Below are positions 9,316 through 19,294 of a stretch of 22,972 bases of DNA, piece after piece; position 1 is the first letter of the stretch; each line of letters opens with the position of its first letter. Below the pieces are notes generated by a model. The model saw only the letters and a program-made list of their open reading frames with translations, was not told the origin of the DNA and made no database searches. Location: NCBI GenBank assembly GCA_029378245.1, contig JARKIF010000383.1, positions 1 through 22,972 on the forward strand, read 5' to 3'. Position numbers and translations under genes: made by a program. The DNA is from Roridomyces roridus (taxonomy: Eukaryota > Basidiomycota > Agaricomycetes > Agaricales > Mycenaceae).

Positions 9316-10168
9316 TTAAGAAAGTACATATTTCTGGCGACGTTTTGGAATCCATTCGATTGGGAAATCGAGTATGGATGGGCGCGCAAGTACACGGCCA
9401 CGAGTGTGCTCCCCCTTTCTCGCTTTCCGCGCTTTCGAGTAGACATGTCGCATATCCACCGGCACGTCCTTCAAATCGTGGTTGGCGTTCTGCAGCGACA
9501 TTGAGCAGCGAATGGGGTTGAAAGGGAAAGAGAAAGACCCACATTGGCATGGGTAACTAGTCGGTCCAAGGTATCACTAGCCCACTTGAGGTTCATTGCC
9601 GGCTTGGGGAAGTCCTCGCAAGAAATCTTGATGTACCCGTTCTGCCATTCCTCGAGGCCGCTTATACCGCCATCCGTCGGAGGGTGGGGTGTCCATCTCG
9701 GGCCAGCGAGGACTTTTATGCGATGAACGGCATCCTCGTCTTTCAGAGGCAACGAATCGACTGCGACGACAATCACGCGTTTCGCAGTAATCGGATGCTC
9801 CTCCCCGGCGTAGTTGACAGACCGAACGACCAAAGGCGTCTCGGGGGCAAGCTCGAACGGTTTGCGATACGCTTGAACAGCAATGAACCCACCACTTCTA
9901 GTCGTGGCAGAATGAACTCACCGACGAGTTTTGGCATTTCGTGTTCTATTAAACGAAGATAGTATAGCACTTGGCGCTGCTCTTGCAGCATTAAATGTCC
10001 GAGAGCCGGGGTATCATCGTCGCGGAAAGGTTCCTCCAGCAGGTCGGAGTAAAACTCGGTGTCATCGTCGCTAATGGTGATATTTGAGGGCCCGGCGACG
10101 GAGCGAGCAGCGAGAGGAACGCTGCGGCGGACACTGCGTAGAGCGCTTGTGGCTAGACGAAAGGACAT
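9316..10168 (-). CDS. RSM24: Mitochondrial small-subunit ribosomal protein mS35 (MRPS35/Rsm24)
   Basis: Component of the mitoribosomal small subunit. Exons (minus): 10168-9922, 9871-9543 and 9489-9316; 249 residues. The N-terminus MSFRLATSALRSVRRSVP is Arg/Ser/Ala rich without acids, a good mitochondrial presequence. The MRP-S35 domain follows: TPLVVRSVNYAGEEHPIT, then RVIVVAVDSLPLKDEDAVHR, IKVLAGPRW, and YIKISCEDFPKPAMN with KWASDTLDRLV. The basic tail includes FPIEWIPKRRQKY. Introns are 50 nt (GTGAGT) and 53 nt (GTGGGT). It is divergent from the DUF866 gene with only 42 bp between start codons, so a shared promoter is likely. Confidence 0.93.
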
Positions 10169-10210
10169 GAATGAAATTTCGATCAACACTGCCACCTGCT
10201 TTCTACCGCG
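10169..10210. promoter_or_regulatory. Shared divergent promoter between mS35 and the DUF866 gene
   Basis: Only 42 bp separate the two start codons. Core promoter and 5' UTR elements of both genes must overlap, or sit inside the neighbour's transcript. I see no recognisable factor site. Confidence 0.45.
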
Positions 10211-10980
10211 ATGAAGCTGCTACTCGAAATCAAAGGTAGCGGTGACCCCCTCGCGCTATCGGACACTTGACGACTTTACAAGCCGAGCTGGAGAATATTA
10301 CCAGCCTTGAGCCGCTCGACAACAACTTCACATTCTTCTTCCAGGTTCAGTGCACATCTTGTAGAGAGGTCCATCCCGGATGGGTCACTGTGAACCGTCA
10401 TGTATGCTTTGCCTGCTGCTCTCCTACTCTTCCTCAATATCGGCAAAGGAACAAGTCGAACTCTCCGGCAGTAAGGGTGCCACCGCTCACTTTGTCTGGC
10501 GCTGCAAATTTTGTATGCTTCTCGCGCATCGGATGAATTGCCTTGCCCACCGCCTGCACCACAGGCAAACGTGAAAGCTCGGCCAAATTCGTTGAGGCGT
10601 ATCCCTTCCGATCCTACGAATCAGAGAACGCCCAGTTCGAGCCGCTCCTCCAAATCGAGTGCCGGGGTGCGTTTTCGCGAACAACTAAATTACGATCCCT
10701 CTGCATCTTCTTCCAGGCCTCGAATTCGTTGGTTTCGATCCACGGGTCTGTCCGGCACTTTCTTCGCTTTTCGTTTACTGAACAAGGCACAGGGCATATG
10801 GAAATGCAAGGGGACAGCGGGGACGGTGTTTCCCGAAGTGGATCTTACAGAAGGCGAATGGAATGACTACGACGAGAAAGTCAGTGCCCTTAAAACATAC
10901 TTGTCAGATGTTTACACGAGCTCTAGGCTGCACTTCCCGTCAGTGTGTCCGATATCGAGAGTCGCTGGGGAAAGGCTTAG
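10211..10980 (+). CDS. CXXC-motif zinc-binding protein (DUF866/UPF0587, CZIB family)
   Basis: Small conserved eukaryotic zinc protein of poorly known role. Exons: 10211-10235, 10283-10401, 10449-10512, 10565-10666, 10717-10745, 10793-10879 and 10927-10980; 159 residues, the family's usual length. It starts MKLLLEIKAELENITSLEP. The two zinc-binding pairs are CTSC (after FFFQVQ) and CKFC (after HFVWR). Further family blocks are ESSAKFVEAYPFRSY, LLQIECRG, GLEFVGFDPRG and FPEVDLTEGEWNDYDEK; the end is SDIESRWGKA. All six introns are 47-52 nt with GT donors, and the 29-nt exon 5 is flanked by two of them. HINT follows on the same strand after 62 bp. Confidence 0.95.
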
Positions 10981-11042
10981 TTTGAATATATATTACGACT
11001 CGGATCACCGTGTACTCGTGTACTCTTCCACCATCTACCACA

Positions 11043-11742
11043 ATGACCAGCAAAGTAGACCCGTCGTAAGAGCCTCCTTTATGCTTTGGGATACTATTCA
11101 TGCCGTGTAGTTGCTTGTTCTGCGGCATCTGGAAAGGTATATGACGCAAATCCTGAACAAATCTGATGCCTTCCCAGGGACGATACCCAGCCATAAGGTC
11201 TATGAAACTGAACACAGGTAGCACTTCTTCTGCCTTGGTAGACATTCTAGAACTTTGACAAGTTTCTGCTTCCTCGACATCATGCCAACTACTGAAGGAC
11301 ACACTCAAGTCATTCCCAAATGTATGTCTGGTCGATTGACCTCGGTGACCTGTATTTATTCTTCAAGACCATGCCGAAACTATTGGCGACCTGCCTGACG
11401 AGTATCTACGCGATATCGGACCTGTGATCAAGAAAATGGCGCTTGCTACGGGGGTGCCAGAGTACAATATTGTGCAGGTAATAAATACTACAGAAAAGCC
11501 TCCTCCATGCCTCACTATTCTTGCAGAACAACGGGAAAATGGCATTCCAGGTACTCGATCTTCTTCTTCCCATTTCGCCGTCTTGAACGACACAGCACAT
11601 TCCCCATGTTCATTTCCATGTCATTCCCAAGCCCAACGAAACAGAAGGCCTCGTTCTCACCGCCGGTCAGAATTGGCCGATGAAGAAAGCAGAGAACGAT
11701 GCTCTCGCTGTAACGTGCGAAAAGATGAAGAACCGTCTCTGA
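11043..11742 (+). CDS. HNT1: HINT-type HIT protein (adenosine phosphoramidase, Hnt1)
   Basis: Hydrolyses adenosine 5'-monophosphoramidates and related aminoacyl-adenylate adducts. Exons: 11043-11065, 11111-11136, 11178-11217, 11263-11321, 11368-11477, 11527-11550 and 11596-11742; 142 residues with no frame break. The sequence starts MTSKVDPSCLFCGIWKG, continues IPSHKVYET, GHTQVIPKYHAE and EYNIVQNNG, then carries the HIT signature HVHFHVIPKP with the catalytic middle His. The C-terminus is longer than in yeast-like relatives (GLVLTAGQNWPMKKAEND...). Introns are 41-49 nt. It converges with the IQM-like gene, with 18 bp between stop codons, so the two 3' UTRs should overlap. Confidence 0.95.
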
Positions 11743-11760
11743 AATACATGTCCATAAATG

Positions 11761-13590
11761 TCAAATATCCTTCCTCTTTTGACGACCTTCCAAGATCTCC
11801 CGTTGCCACGAGATATCACCAATCTTATGGACGGCGTCTTGTATTCCCTTCTTTCCACTGGCAGCCACGCGTGCTTGCGACTTTTGGAATTTCTTGATGT
11901 GCTCGACACTGAACAGAGCTCAATCTTTGCGCATTTGAAATAGTTTTACCACTTACCCCCAGAGTGCAATCTCAGCTTTGCTGATTTTTGCTTTATGCAT
12001 GTCCACCCCACGCTCCTTCAGGATGTCGATAAATCGGTGAAAATGCTGGAGAGAATTGTCAAAAAGAATATGGCTCCGAATACCGACGTACGTCGATCGA
12101 GGTCCTGTAGTGGCCAGATAAAGGTGAAAGTGTGTGGATCACACCCTCTTTGACGGAAATGAGACCAGCGCTGGTCACCACCCCGCCCGCGAGCAAAGAT
12201 GAATGCTGAAAACGTCCCGGTACTTTGATTCCAATAAAGATATTAACTGGTAGAGGCGCATTAGCATCCCTGGCAAAAAAAAGGAAGCCAAATAACCAAC
12301 AGTTCTTGTCCGAAACATAAATCCACGTATTCTTCTTCAACGTGAGACGTAGCATTCGGTCAACAATACCATGTGGCGTGAACCGTTTGCGTAGCGCCCT
12401 GCTCCATCTGTATTTCCCCCCCACAGATCCGGTGGTATAATGGCCTCCCTCGAGAGAACGACTCGACGACTGAGAGATTGATCCCAAACTCTGCCCGCGA
12501 TGCAGTATCTGTCGGAAAGTGTCTTCATCCGGAACGATGCCTTCCCCGTCAGAGTCCTTCCATCGGCCGGCGGTAGTATCTACGTATTCGTGAGTTCTTG
12601 CCCATCGTAGCCGTCCATCTTTGTCGATTTCAATCAGGTAATTCAGTCCTAGCGCGTTGCGTTAATAATTAGAAGGTGCTCGGACAATGGTGAAGCCGAC
12701 TTTGTTCGGTGGAAAGGTAGCTGAAGCCACATTTTTAGAACAAGTCCAGTGCTGGAAAAAAAGCAACAAACGTTATTCGCTAGAAGGAGAATTAGTAATG
12801 GCAGCGCCGGTGTGCGTTTCGACTTGCCTCCCTTTCAAGCTGCTCTCGAGAACATTCTTCAAGCGATAATGATTTCCCTGCGCCCTTATCAAGCCTAAAG
12901 CAAGGTTAGCCCAAGTTCTTGGAAAACACCCGACCAACCATTTGAAGAAGTTTTCGGTCGTATCTTCCTGTTGCCAGCGTCGATGATACCACTGAATCAG
13001 AATACATTTGAGACCGCCGGAACGAAGGATTCCATGGTAACTTGCCTTGACTATGAGGACATGAGGGTTTATACCAAAGATGGATGGAAAACTCAACGGT
13101 TGCTGCCATATCGGTGCTTCCTGTCCCGTTATAAGAGCTGTATTTTATTACCACAATTCACACGCGCGTACCCGTCGACGAGTTCCAGCCAATGTTGAGT
13201 CTCCATGAATTTGGCCGGCGCTCGACCTGGGAGCCCGTTCTCTGTGAGCATCGAGTTCCCGTCTTGGAGATTCCGCGTAAAGTTGATAGCTCTTCTCCAC
13301 CTGTTACTTGAATAAATCACACTCGGCTTCTCGAATTAATTGCAACGGGACGCGCCTAGCTCGCGCAGTATTTAGGCCAGCATCTGCCGCCTGTCTGGAA
13401 GCCTGCCAGCGCCGATATTAGCAAGGTCAACTGGTCAGCCAAGGGGGACGACCATCATTGCCGCATGGGTCTTCGCGTCGTCGAGACGGACGGAAGTGGT
13501 AAGAAAAGGCTTTGACTTGCGGCTGTTCCTCCATGCGCGTTGGATGCGTCGGGCAGCCAAGTTCGAGCGTTCGTCTTCATGAGTGGTCAT
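11761..13590 (-). CDS. IQ-motif calmodulin-binding protein, IQM-like
   Basis: Fungal relative of the plant IQM family; function unknown, calmodulin binding inferred. Exons (minus): 13590-13453, 13402-13356, 13300-13172, 13120-13098, 13050-13046, 12991-12939, 12894-12828, 12779-12772, 12720-12701, 12648-12301, 12246-12092, 12045-11957 and 11908-11761. The sum is 1230 nt (409 residues), exactly in frame. An IQ motif lies near residues 13-25 (AARRIQRAWRNS). Family core blocks follow: HWLELVDGKHRYGSNLKWYH, ENFFKWLDKGAGKSLSLEEC, REQLERERITYLS, LNYLIEIDKDGRLRWAR and DTTAGRWKDSDGEGIVPD. Later blocks are HSSLLAGGVVTSAGLISV, LSPLSGHYR and RFIDILKERGVDM. Three introns have GC donors and two exons are 5 and 8 nt. 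The microexons are the least certain part, but without them core blocks are interrupted or shifted. Confidence 0.9.
12772..12779 (-). other. 8-nt microexon (CGAATAAC) of the IQM-like gene
   Basis: It sits between the GC-AG intron 12827-12780 and a 51-nt GTTTGT...TTCAG intron (12771-12721). It encodes Arg-Ile and two bases of Thr. Confidence 0.62.
12780..12827 (-). other. GC-AG intron 7 of the IQM-like gene (48 nt)
   Basis: GAG precedes donor GCAAGT. A TACTAAT branch-like site and acceptor TTCTAG follow. It joins QLERE to RITYLS. Confidence 0.75.
12992..13045 (-). other. GC-AG intron 5 of the IQM-like gene (54 nt)
   Basis: AAG precedes donor GCAAGT and the acceptor is TTCAG before TGG. The length is a multiple of three with no stop, so retention would insert 18 residues between NLK and WYH. 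Confidence 0.75.
13046..13050 (-). other. 5-nt microexon (TCAAG) of the IQM-like gene
   Basis: It lies between a 47-nt intron (13097-13051, GTTGAG...CATAG) and the 54-nt GC-AG intron. It supplies the end of the Leu codon and the Lys of RYGSNLK, which is contiguous in the family. Confidence 0.65.
13301..13355 (-). other. Probable GC-AG intron 2 of the IQM-like gene (55 nt)
   Basis: AG precedes donor GCGCGT and the acceptor is AACAG. It is the only join that keeps WRRAINF and the following LELVDGKHRYG frame. The donor is weaker than the GCAAGT sites. Confidence 0.55.
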
Positions 13591-13841
13591 GGTAGCCAAG
13601 TTTACATGGTGGGGCGTGATCAATACCGATCAATGACATCGCAGTATCTCGTTGGTTTTAGCATGTGTGAGTACTAGTACAGCCGGCGTGGGTATTACTT
13701 ATAGTACCGAGATTAAAGAATTGCTACACAGATGATTTACCGTATGGCTATACTGGGCATGAACAACAGACAGATGTGTGCTAGATCGAAATGTGTGGGT
13801 GGCAGAAGAAACGCAGTCAGGGTCAGTATGCAAATGTACAC

Positions 13842-16800
13842 CTATTTGGAAGCAAAGCCGTCAAAGACCCAGCCCGGGCTCAGTGTCAAGTATGGGTGCT
13901 TCCTCAGTTCAGCCGCAGGAGGCCGTTCCTCTGGATTTCTAGAGAAGAATCAATATCGGAGAGAGAGAGGAAAATAGAAGTCAACATACATGGCGAAGCA
14001 TTTTTGTCTGAAGTCGTCCGCCAGCGGTGACAAGACCAAGCCATCCGGGACTGGTGGGGGTAGCTTCGATTGGAAAAGCTTGAACATGACCGCGACCATC
14101 TCCTCTCCAAGCCACGGTCGCGTCCCCGCCCACATCTCGAGCACCACACACCCGATACTCCAGATGTCAATCTTGAAGTTGTATCCCTTCTTCTGCGAAT
14201 TGATAACTTCAGGCGCCATCCAAAACACGGTGCCTTGCATCGCCGTGTGTGCATCGTTGTGGTCGTCCGTCCGCTTTGAGATACCAAAGTCGGAGATCTT
14301 GCACACACCCGTCATCTCAACGAGGATATTGTCCGACTTGAGATCCCGGTGAAGAATGCCTTGAGAATGCAAATACTCCAGTCCGGCCAAAATTTGCGAC
14401 GTGAACGACTTGGTAACCTCTTCGTCAAACTTGCCGTGTTTGAGAAGACAGGAACCAATAGACCCGCCAGGAACATATTCCAAGAAACTGGTGGGTTCGT
14501 TAGCACTGAATAATATTTGGGATGGATACCCACATGCTCAGATTCGCCGGTGTCTCTTCAAAACCAAGGTATTGTACAATGTTGGGATGATCCAACACCT
14601 TGAGCGTCTCACTTTCCAGCTTAAGCGCTTGCACCACCGTGACCTGGCGCGAATCGTTCTTGTCGCTAGCCGTGCGCGGTATTTCTACCTGCTTCACCGC
14701 CATCATCTCGCCCGTCGTCGCATTCAAGGCGAGATACACGCGGCCATACGTGCCCCGACCGATCAGCTCACCGCGGACCCACTTGAAGGTGGCTTAAGCG
14801 CAAAAATTAAGTTCAAACTTGTGACGCGAGAAAAAAAAAGGTAAACGCACTCGCACCGGGACCCTCACTGGTCGATGGCGACTCAGGCAGGCTCGAGGTA
14901 TCAACCTCTTCCACCTTACTGCCCCAAAGCTTCGTGCTCCGCTTCCGCTGGACGGCCGTAAAGGAGGCATCGCCTCCTCCTCTTGACGACCGGTCAATAA
15001 GTTTCTTGCGCTCTTGCGCGACGAGTCGGATCGACTTCTTGCCCCGCACCCTGGCCTTCTCCTGCACCGGAACTGGCGGTAAAGGTGCGAGTGTTGAATC
15101 TGCTGTTGTTCCAGTAGGCGAGGTCCCACCAGAACTGGCCTCAATTACTGGCTTGTCCAGATCATGCTCGGGGAAGAAGTCTTCGAGCCGCTCGTACATA
15201 TCCTCAGGCGGTGGTCGCGGCGCCCACGTGTCTTCCTCACGCGCAGTGAACGTACTCGTACGCGCACCTTTCCTCGACTTGGTCGGTGGTGGGGCAGGAG
15301 ACGGTTCACGTGGCGGTACTGTCGGTGTCACGAACGTGGGGTGCTGATTGGCCAGACCATCGGTCAGCACCGTGACGCGAGGTCGTAGGATTGAAGCAGG
15401 ACGATCCGCGGTAGGTGGTTTGAGCCACGTCCCTGATTCACCATCCTCACTCTCCGACTCATAGGAGAGGCTGCTCGACCCGGACATATTTGTCCCTACA
15501 CCCTTGCCCAGCGTAGGCATGAAAGTCGACATGTCTGGCATGATCGTCCCAGAGCCAGACGAATCGGAAGAGGAGAACTGAGAAAATTGCTCAGCCGCCC
15601 ACCGCCCAACGTCCTCGGAAAGGTTTGCATCACGCGTCATCTCCGACGGCGCGAGCGGCGTATCAGACGAAGACGACCCTGGCCGCCGTTCCCGGGAGAC
15701 ATACCGTGGACTACGCGGACTGGACGGACTCTGCAATGGGTCTGAATGTCGGACATCTGATGGCCGCTGAGAGGAGCGGTATGCCGTGGGCAAAGGATGT
15801 GTGGGCGACGGGGCGCGGGGGTAGACGTCCGTAGTCGCTGTCCAATGACGAGCCGAAGCCAGAAGTCTGCATGGACCGTTGGTATCGTGAATTCGGGGAC
15901 ATCAACGTGTCGCCGCCGAATGCCGACTGCGGTCGTGGGTAGGGGTCATTGCTCGGGGACATGAGCGTCGCCGAAGGATGACTTCCCGGTATGCGCGTGC
16001 CATACGAGTTCTGCGTGACTGGACTGAACTCGGGTACTACAGTGGACGAATGCGAAGAGCCCTTGATGGGCAGAGGTCGCACTGATCGAGGTGTTGGGCC
16101 CATTATCGAGGCTGAGAGACCCGCGGTAAGAAGGGTGTCGCGGATGCCACCGCGGTTGTTAGGAAGCGGAGGGATACGGCCACGTCCACCGCCAGGCTGC
16201 AATGTCGTAGGGTGGTTCATGGCACTTCCACGAAGATTGTCCATACTCTTGGCAGTCTTGGTGAGCCGCCTCCATTGTGAAGATGAAGTAGGCATTGGTT
16301 TCTGCTCCGGGCGGTCAGGACCTTTATAAGTCACTGGCCAGTTGGAAGGTACAGGATGCCCGGCAGTTCGAGAAACTGGTGCGACCACACGTGCATCAGG
16401 GGACATGACGGGAACAGATGGCGGGGGGTTACGAGGGGGCGCTGGTATTGCGAGGGGACGACCGGTATAAGGAGAAGTGGGTTTGAACCGGGAGGCAGGG
16501 GAGAGTTGCTGCCGAGCACGCGCAGCAGAAGATGGCGAGTGGTGTGAATCCAACGGTGTCAACGGATGCGGTTCTGCGTCGCTGACCATGACCCAAGATT
16601 CGGCAGGGCTGTCTTCGGCATCGCTGTGATGCTGAGACGGACGGTTTCGGCGCGAGGTGTCCACTTTCGCCCGGGGACCTGCTTGGGAATGATTTCGCCA
16701 CTGCTCCGACTGCTCACTAGGAGGCTTCTCAGGTGCAACATCCGGGACACGGATCTGGGTCCCAGGCGGAGTCAAATTGTTGTCCTCGAACGTTGCGCGG

Positions 16801-17904
16801 TTGGGCGATAGTGGTGGCGGTGGTGGTGGAGGAGCGACCATGTTGCCATTCCGGTCATACAACGGTCGTGGAGGCGGCAATGGGGAGCTGGGTCGGGAAG
16901 ACTGGGGAAGCGGGGATGCAGGTCGGCCTGACGGACGGTCACTAGGAACAGTGAGACCGTTCATCCCATGGGAACGGTCTCGCTCGTAATCAGCCTCGTA
17001 GCCGCTGAAGGATCGGCAACGAGGTTCTCGCTCGTAGACGAAACACTGTCATTGCGAGAGCGAGATCGTTTGGGCTGGAGTGGGAGAAAAGTATTGTAGG
17101 GGATGAATGGAGGTAGAATGGTGGATCCGTTGATGGGAGAGAGGGAGGTAGCAGGGCGAAGCGGCGGGGAAGGCTCGTGGACACGGGCGGACGAGATGGA
17201 GACGAGGAGTTTGAGAGTTCCTTTGTCGTCCCCAAGCTCGCGACAAAGCTCAAAGAGTTTTTCGTCGGAGAGAGCCTCGCCAATGGCAAAACTGCCAATC
17301 TCGGTGCGATAAATGGAAAACCCCCGCTGATCCTCGTCGTCGAATATGTTGAGCTATGCAAGTTGAGAGCGGCTCGAAACTCGAAAAAAACGGAGACGCA
17401 CCTTGGTGAACACACACTCGCGAATCCAAGCCGGGTTGGTAGCGTTGCTAATATCGACATTAACATACCGCTCCGAGTCGGCGGTGACAAGGATAAGGAC
17501 ACGGTCGGAGACAGAATGCGACGAGTGGAATTCGGGGGTGGAAGCAGTGGGAGATGTAGCAGGACGTCTCGAAGATGGGCGAGCGCCAGCAGGATCTTGG
17601 GCAGGTAATGGGGCTTGGTGGGTATCTCCACGAGATCGGGGCTGTCTGGACGGCGATCTGCGAAGAGGGCGGGTGTGCTGGGTTCGTCGGCTGCTGGAGA
17701 AGAGGTGCTGGACGGCGAGGAGAGAGACGAAGGGTGCGAGGATGGATATCGAGGTACGCGAGACGCGAGTCTTGTCGTCGTGGGCGGCAACGGCGGTGGC
17801 TGATAGGTGTAGTAGGAGTAGGGGCCGTCGTCAGAGGTTGGATCGTCGTCTGGGTTGGGATTCGAAACGACCAGCCGCTGAGCACCTCGGCGACGCCCCG
17901 ACAT
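13842..17904 (-). CDS. BCK1: MAPKKK of the cell wall integrity pathway (Bck1/MkkA type)
   Basis: Top kinase of the wall-stress MAP kinase cascade, acting below protein kinase C. Exons (minus): 17904-17402, 17353-14851, 14792-14534, 14487-13990 and 13938-13842. The N-terminus (MSGRRRGAQRLVVSN) is Ser/Pro rich. A conserved N-terminal domain follows with RVLILVTADSERYVNVDIS, RGFSIYRTEIGSFAIGEAL and ELGDDKGTLKLLVS. Then comes a long proline/serine linker. The kinase domain is C-terminal (about residues 1003-1275): IGRGTYGRVYLA glycine loop, MAVKQVE lysine, EYVPGGSIGSCL, HRDLKSDNILV catalytic loop, SDFGISKR and FWMAPEV. It ends ELRKHPYLTLSPGWVFDGF. Three one-base shifts interrupt the first two exons (near 17598, 17011 and the G-run 15817-15821); bridging them gives 1286 codons exactly. 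All lie at short homopolymers in an otherwise intact gene, so consensus error is more likely than loss. Confidence 0.93.
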
Positions 17905-18083
17905 ACTCAGATGAGAGAAGACGGATTCGCAGCGTACCAATAACAAGCCAAACCTGGTATTACATTCCACTAAGAAAATACATATGTAGTCAAAATACAC
18001 CCGCGACACTGGCTCTGACCACTCGGAGTCTTCCAAGGAGGACAGATAATGCTCAGCTATGCCGCCTCCATCACCTGCAGAAA

Positions 18084-19104
18084 CTATTTTTCAACCCGGG
18101 GGAATTCCGCCCTCTCTTCCAGCATCGTCTCACCCCAACTCATGAGCTTCAACAGTTGCACCAGCTTCACCTCCTTGCCCGACTCAGACTCTCCAAAATT
18201 GCCGCATTCACTTCTCCCGCTGTCTTCATCCGTTGCGCCGGCGACAGCAACTCCGCAATCCCGCTGGGCACCGAGGGCGACGAATCGAAAGCCAGCAGGG
18301 CCATCGTGCGTTCAAGCTCCGAGAGGAACTCTGGACTCTCCTCGCCGCGCGGTGCGAGCTCCTCCTGCGCAAACTGCAACGCTTCTGCGATCCGACCGTG
18401 CCGAATGTGCTCGATCAGCTTCTGCTGTTGGAGGTGGAAGTAAGCGCAGGATTCGTGTCCAGGATCTACAGATATCATCAGCTCTTGTCCCAAAAATATG
18501 CAGCGAGTGTCGAATCATATTGAAGTTTTGGTGTATACGAATATCATCACCGACCCGAGGGGTCTGAGAGTGGTGCATGAAATGTTGAATCCTTTTGACA
18601 CTCTGCGTCTCGAGAACCGAAGGTAAATGCGCACCTCTGGGTTCAAGTCGTTAACGGCTGTGATAGCACCCTCTACGTCCCCACGCTGTAACGCATCACG
18701 GATGTCCATCCGACTCTCGATGCTGTGAAAGTCGACGGGCGGGGAAGAGATTTGCTTCAACACAGAATTCCTCGGCGGCCGACTTGTATCCCTCGATGAC
18801 AAGGTAGTCATGATGAGGCGATTCAAGTCACTGTGGGTGGGTGTAAGCATTGGAATGGAAAATCGGCAGCAAGCAAGAAGGGGTTCAGATAATGCATTTT
18901 TAAATCTCATCAAGGAGTTCAGAGAGATTCTGACGTTGTATATCATCCCGGTAGAAGAAAAGGAAGGCTATACTCACTGTTTCGTGACCTGCACTTCGTG
19001 TAGACGTCGATCCCATTCTTCAGAGCGTATACGTATTCGTGAGGAACTAGCCTGGGGAAACGGATGAATTAGAGTGGTTTGTGGAGGTGCAAAGCACCGA
19101 CCAT
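18084..19104 (-). CDS. GID8: GID8, LisH-CTLH-CRA scaffold of the GID/CTLH E3 ubiquitin ligase
   Basis: Scaffold subunit of the ubiquitin ligase that degrades gluconeogenic enzymes. Probable exons (minus): 19104-19102 (start codon only), 19051-18978, 18830-18635 and 18465-18084. After the ATG comes ASSSRIRIRSEEWDRRLHEVQVTK, the LisH start DLNRLIM, CTLH sequence ESRMDIRDALQRGDVEGAI with VNDLNPE, then ILDTNPA, YFHLQQQKLIEHIRHGRI and EALQFAQEELAPRGEESPEF of the CRA region. The end is LLKLMSWGETMLEERAEFPRVEK. Four shifts are needed relative to the family: after LIM (one base short, near 18808), at CTCTTCC (one extra, near 18748), before YFHLQ (one short, near 18445) and after LES (one short, near 18188). 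Introns of 147 and 169 nt are unusually long for this window. Family call firm, exact structure less so. Confidence 0.88.
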
Positions 19105-19294
19105 GAGATGAAAGTTTCGAGCCGGACGGCCACTCGCGGTACGTCCAGGGAGGAAGAGTTGGTTGGAGGAAGAAACGACCGTTGTTTATATCGACAACAA
19201 AGACACTGCCACAAGCCCTATTCAGCGGTCTGTCTTTCTTCGCCTCCATCATCTGTCTTGGAAATTCCCAATCCAAGAATCTTTCTAGGATACC
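19105..19294. promoter_or_regulatory. Divergent intergenic promoter region (GID8 / caspase-like gene)
   Basis: 190 bp between the start codons of two divergent genes. No specific factor site is recognised. Confidence 0.35.

Noticed and set aside
15711..16964. Separate 417-codon minus-strand protein starting MNGLTVPSD
   Set aside because: It is the middle of the MAPKKK linker. Both ends are created by one-base shifts (near 17011 and 15817-15821), not by a real start and stop.
16990..18036. Separate minus-strand protein of 348 residues
   Set aside because: Its start lies upstream of the likely MAPKKK ATG, and after the shift near 17598 it runs in the wrong frame; the other frame carries the conserved RVLILVTADSERYVNVDIS block.
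17403..18443. 346-codon plus-strand open frame
   Set aside because: It lies antisense to the MAPKKK N-terminus and the GID8 end. Arg-rich composition and no family motif; it is a shadow of GC-rich coding sequence.
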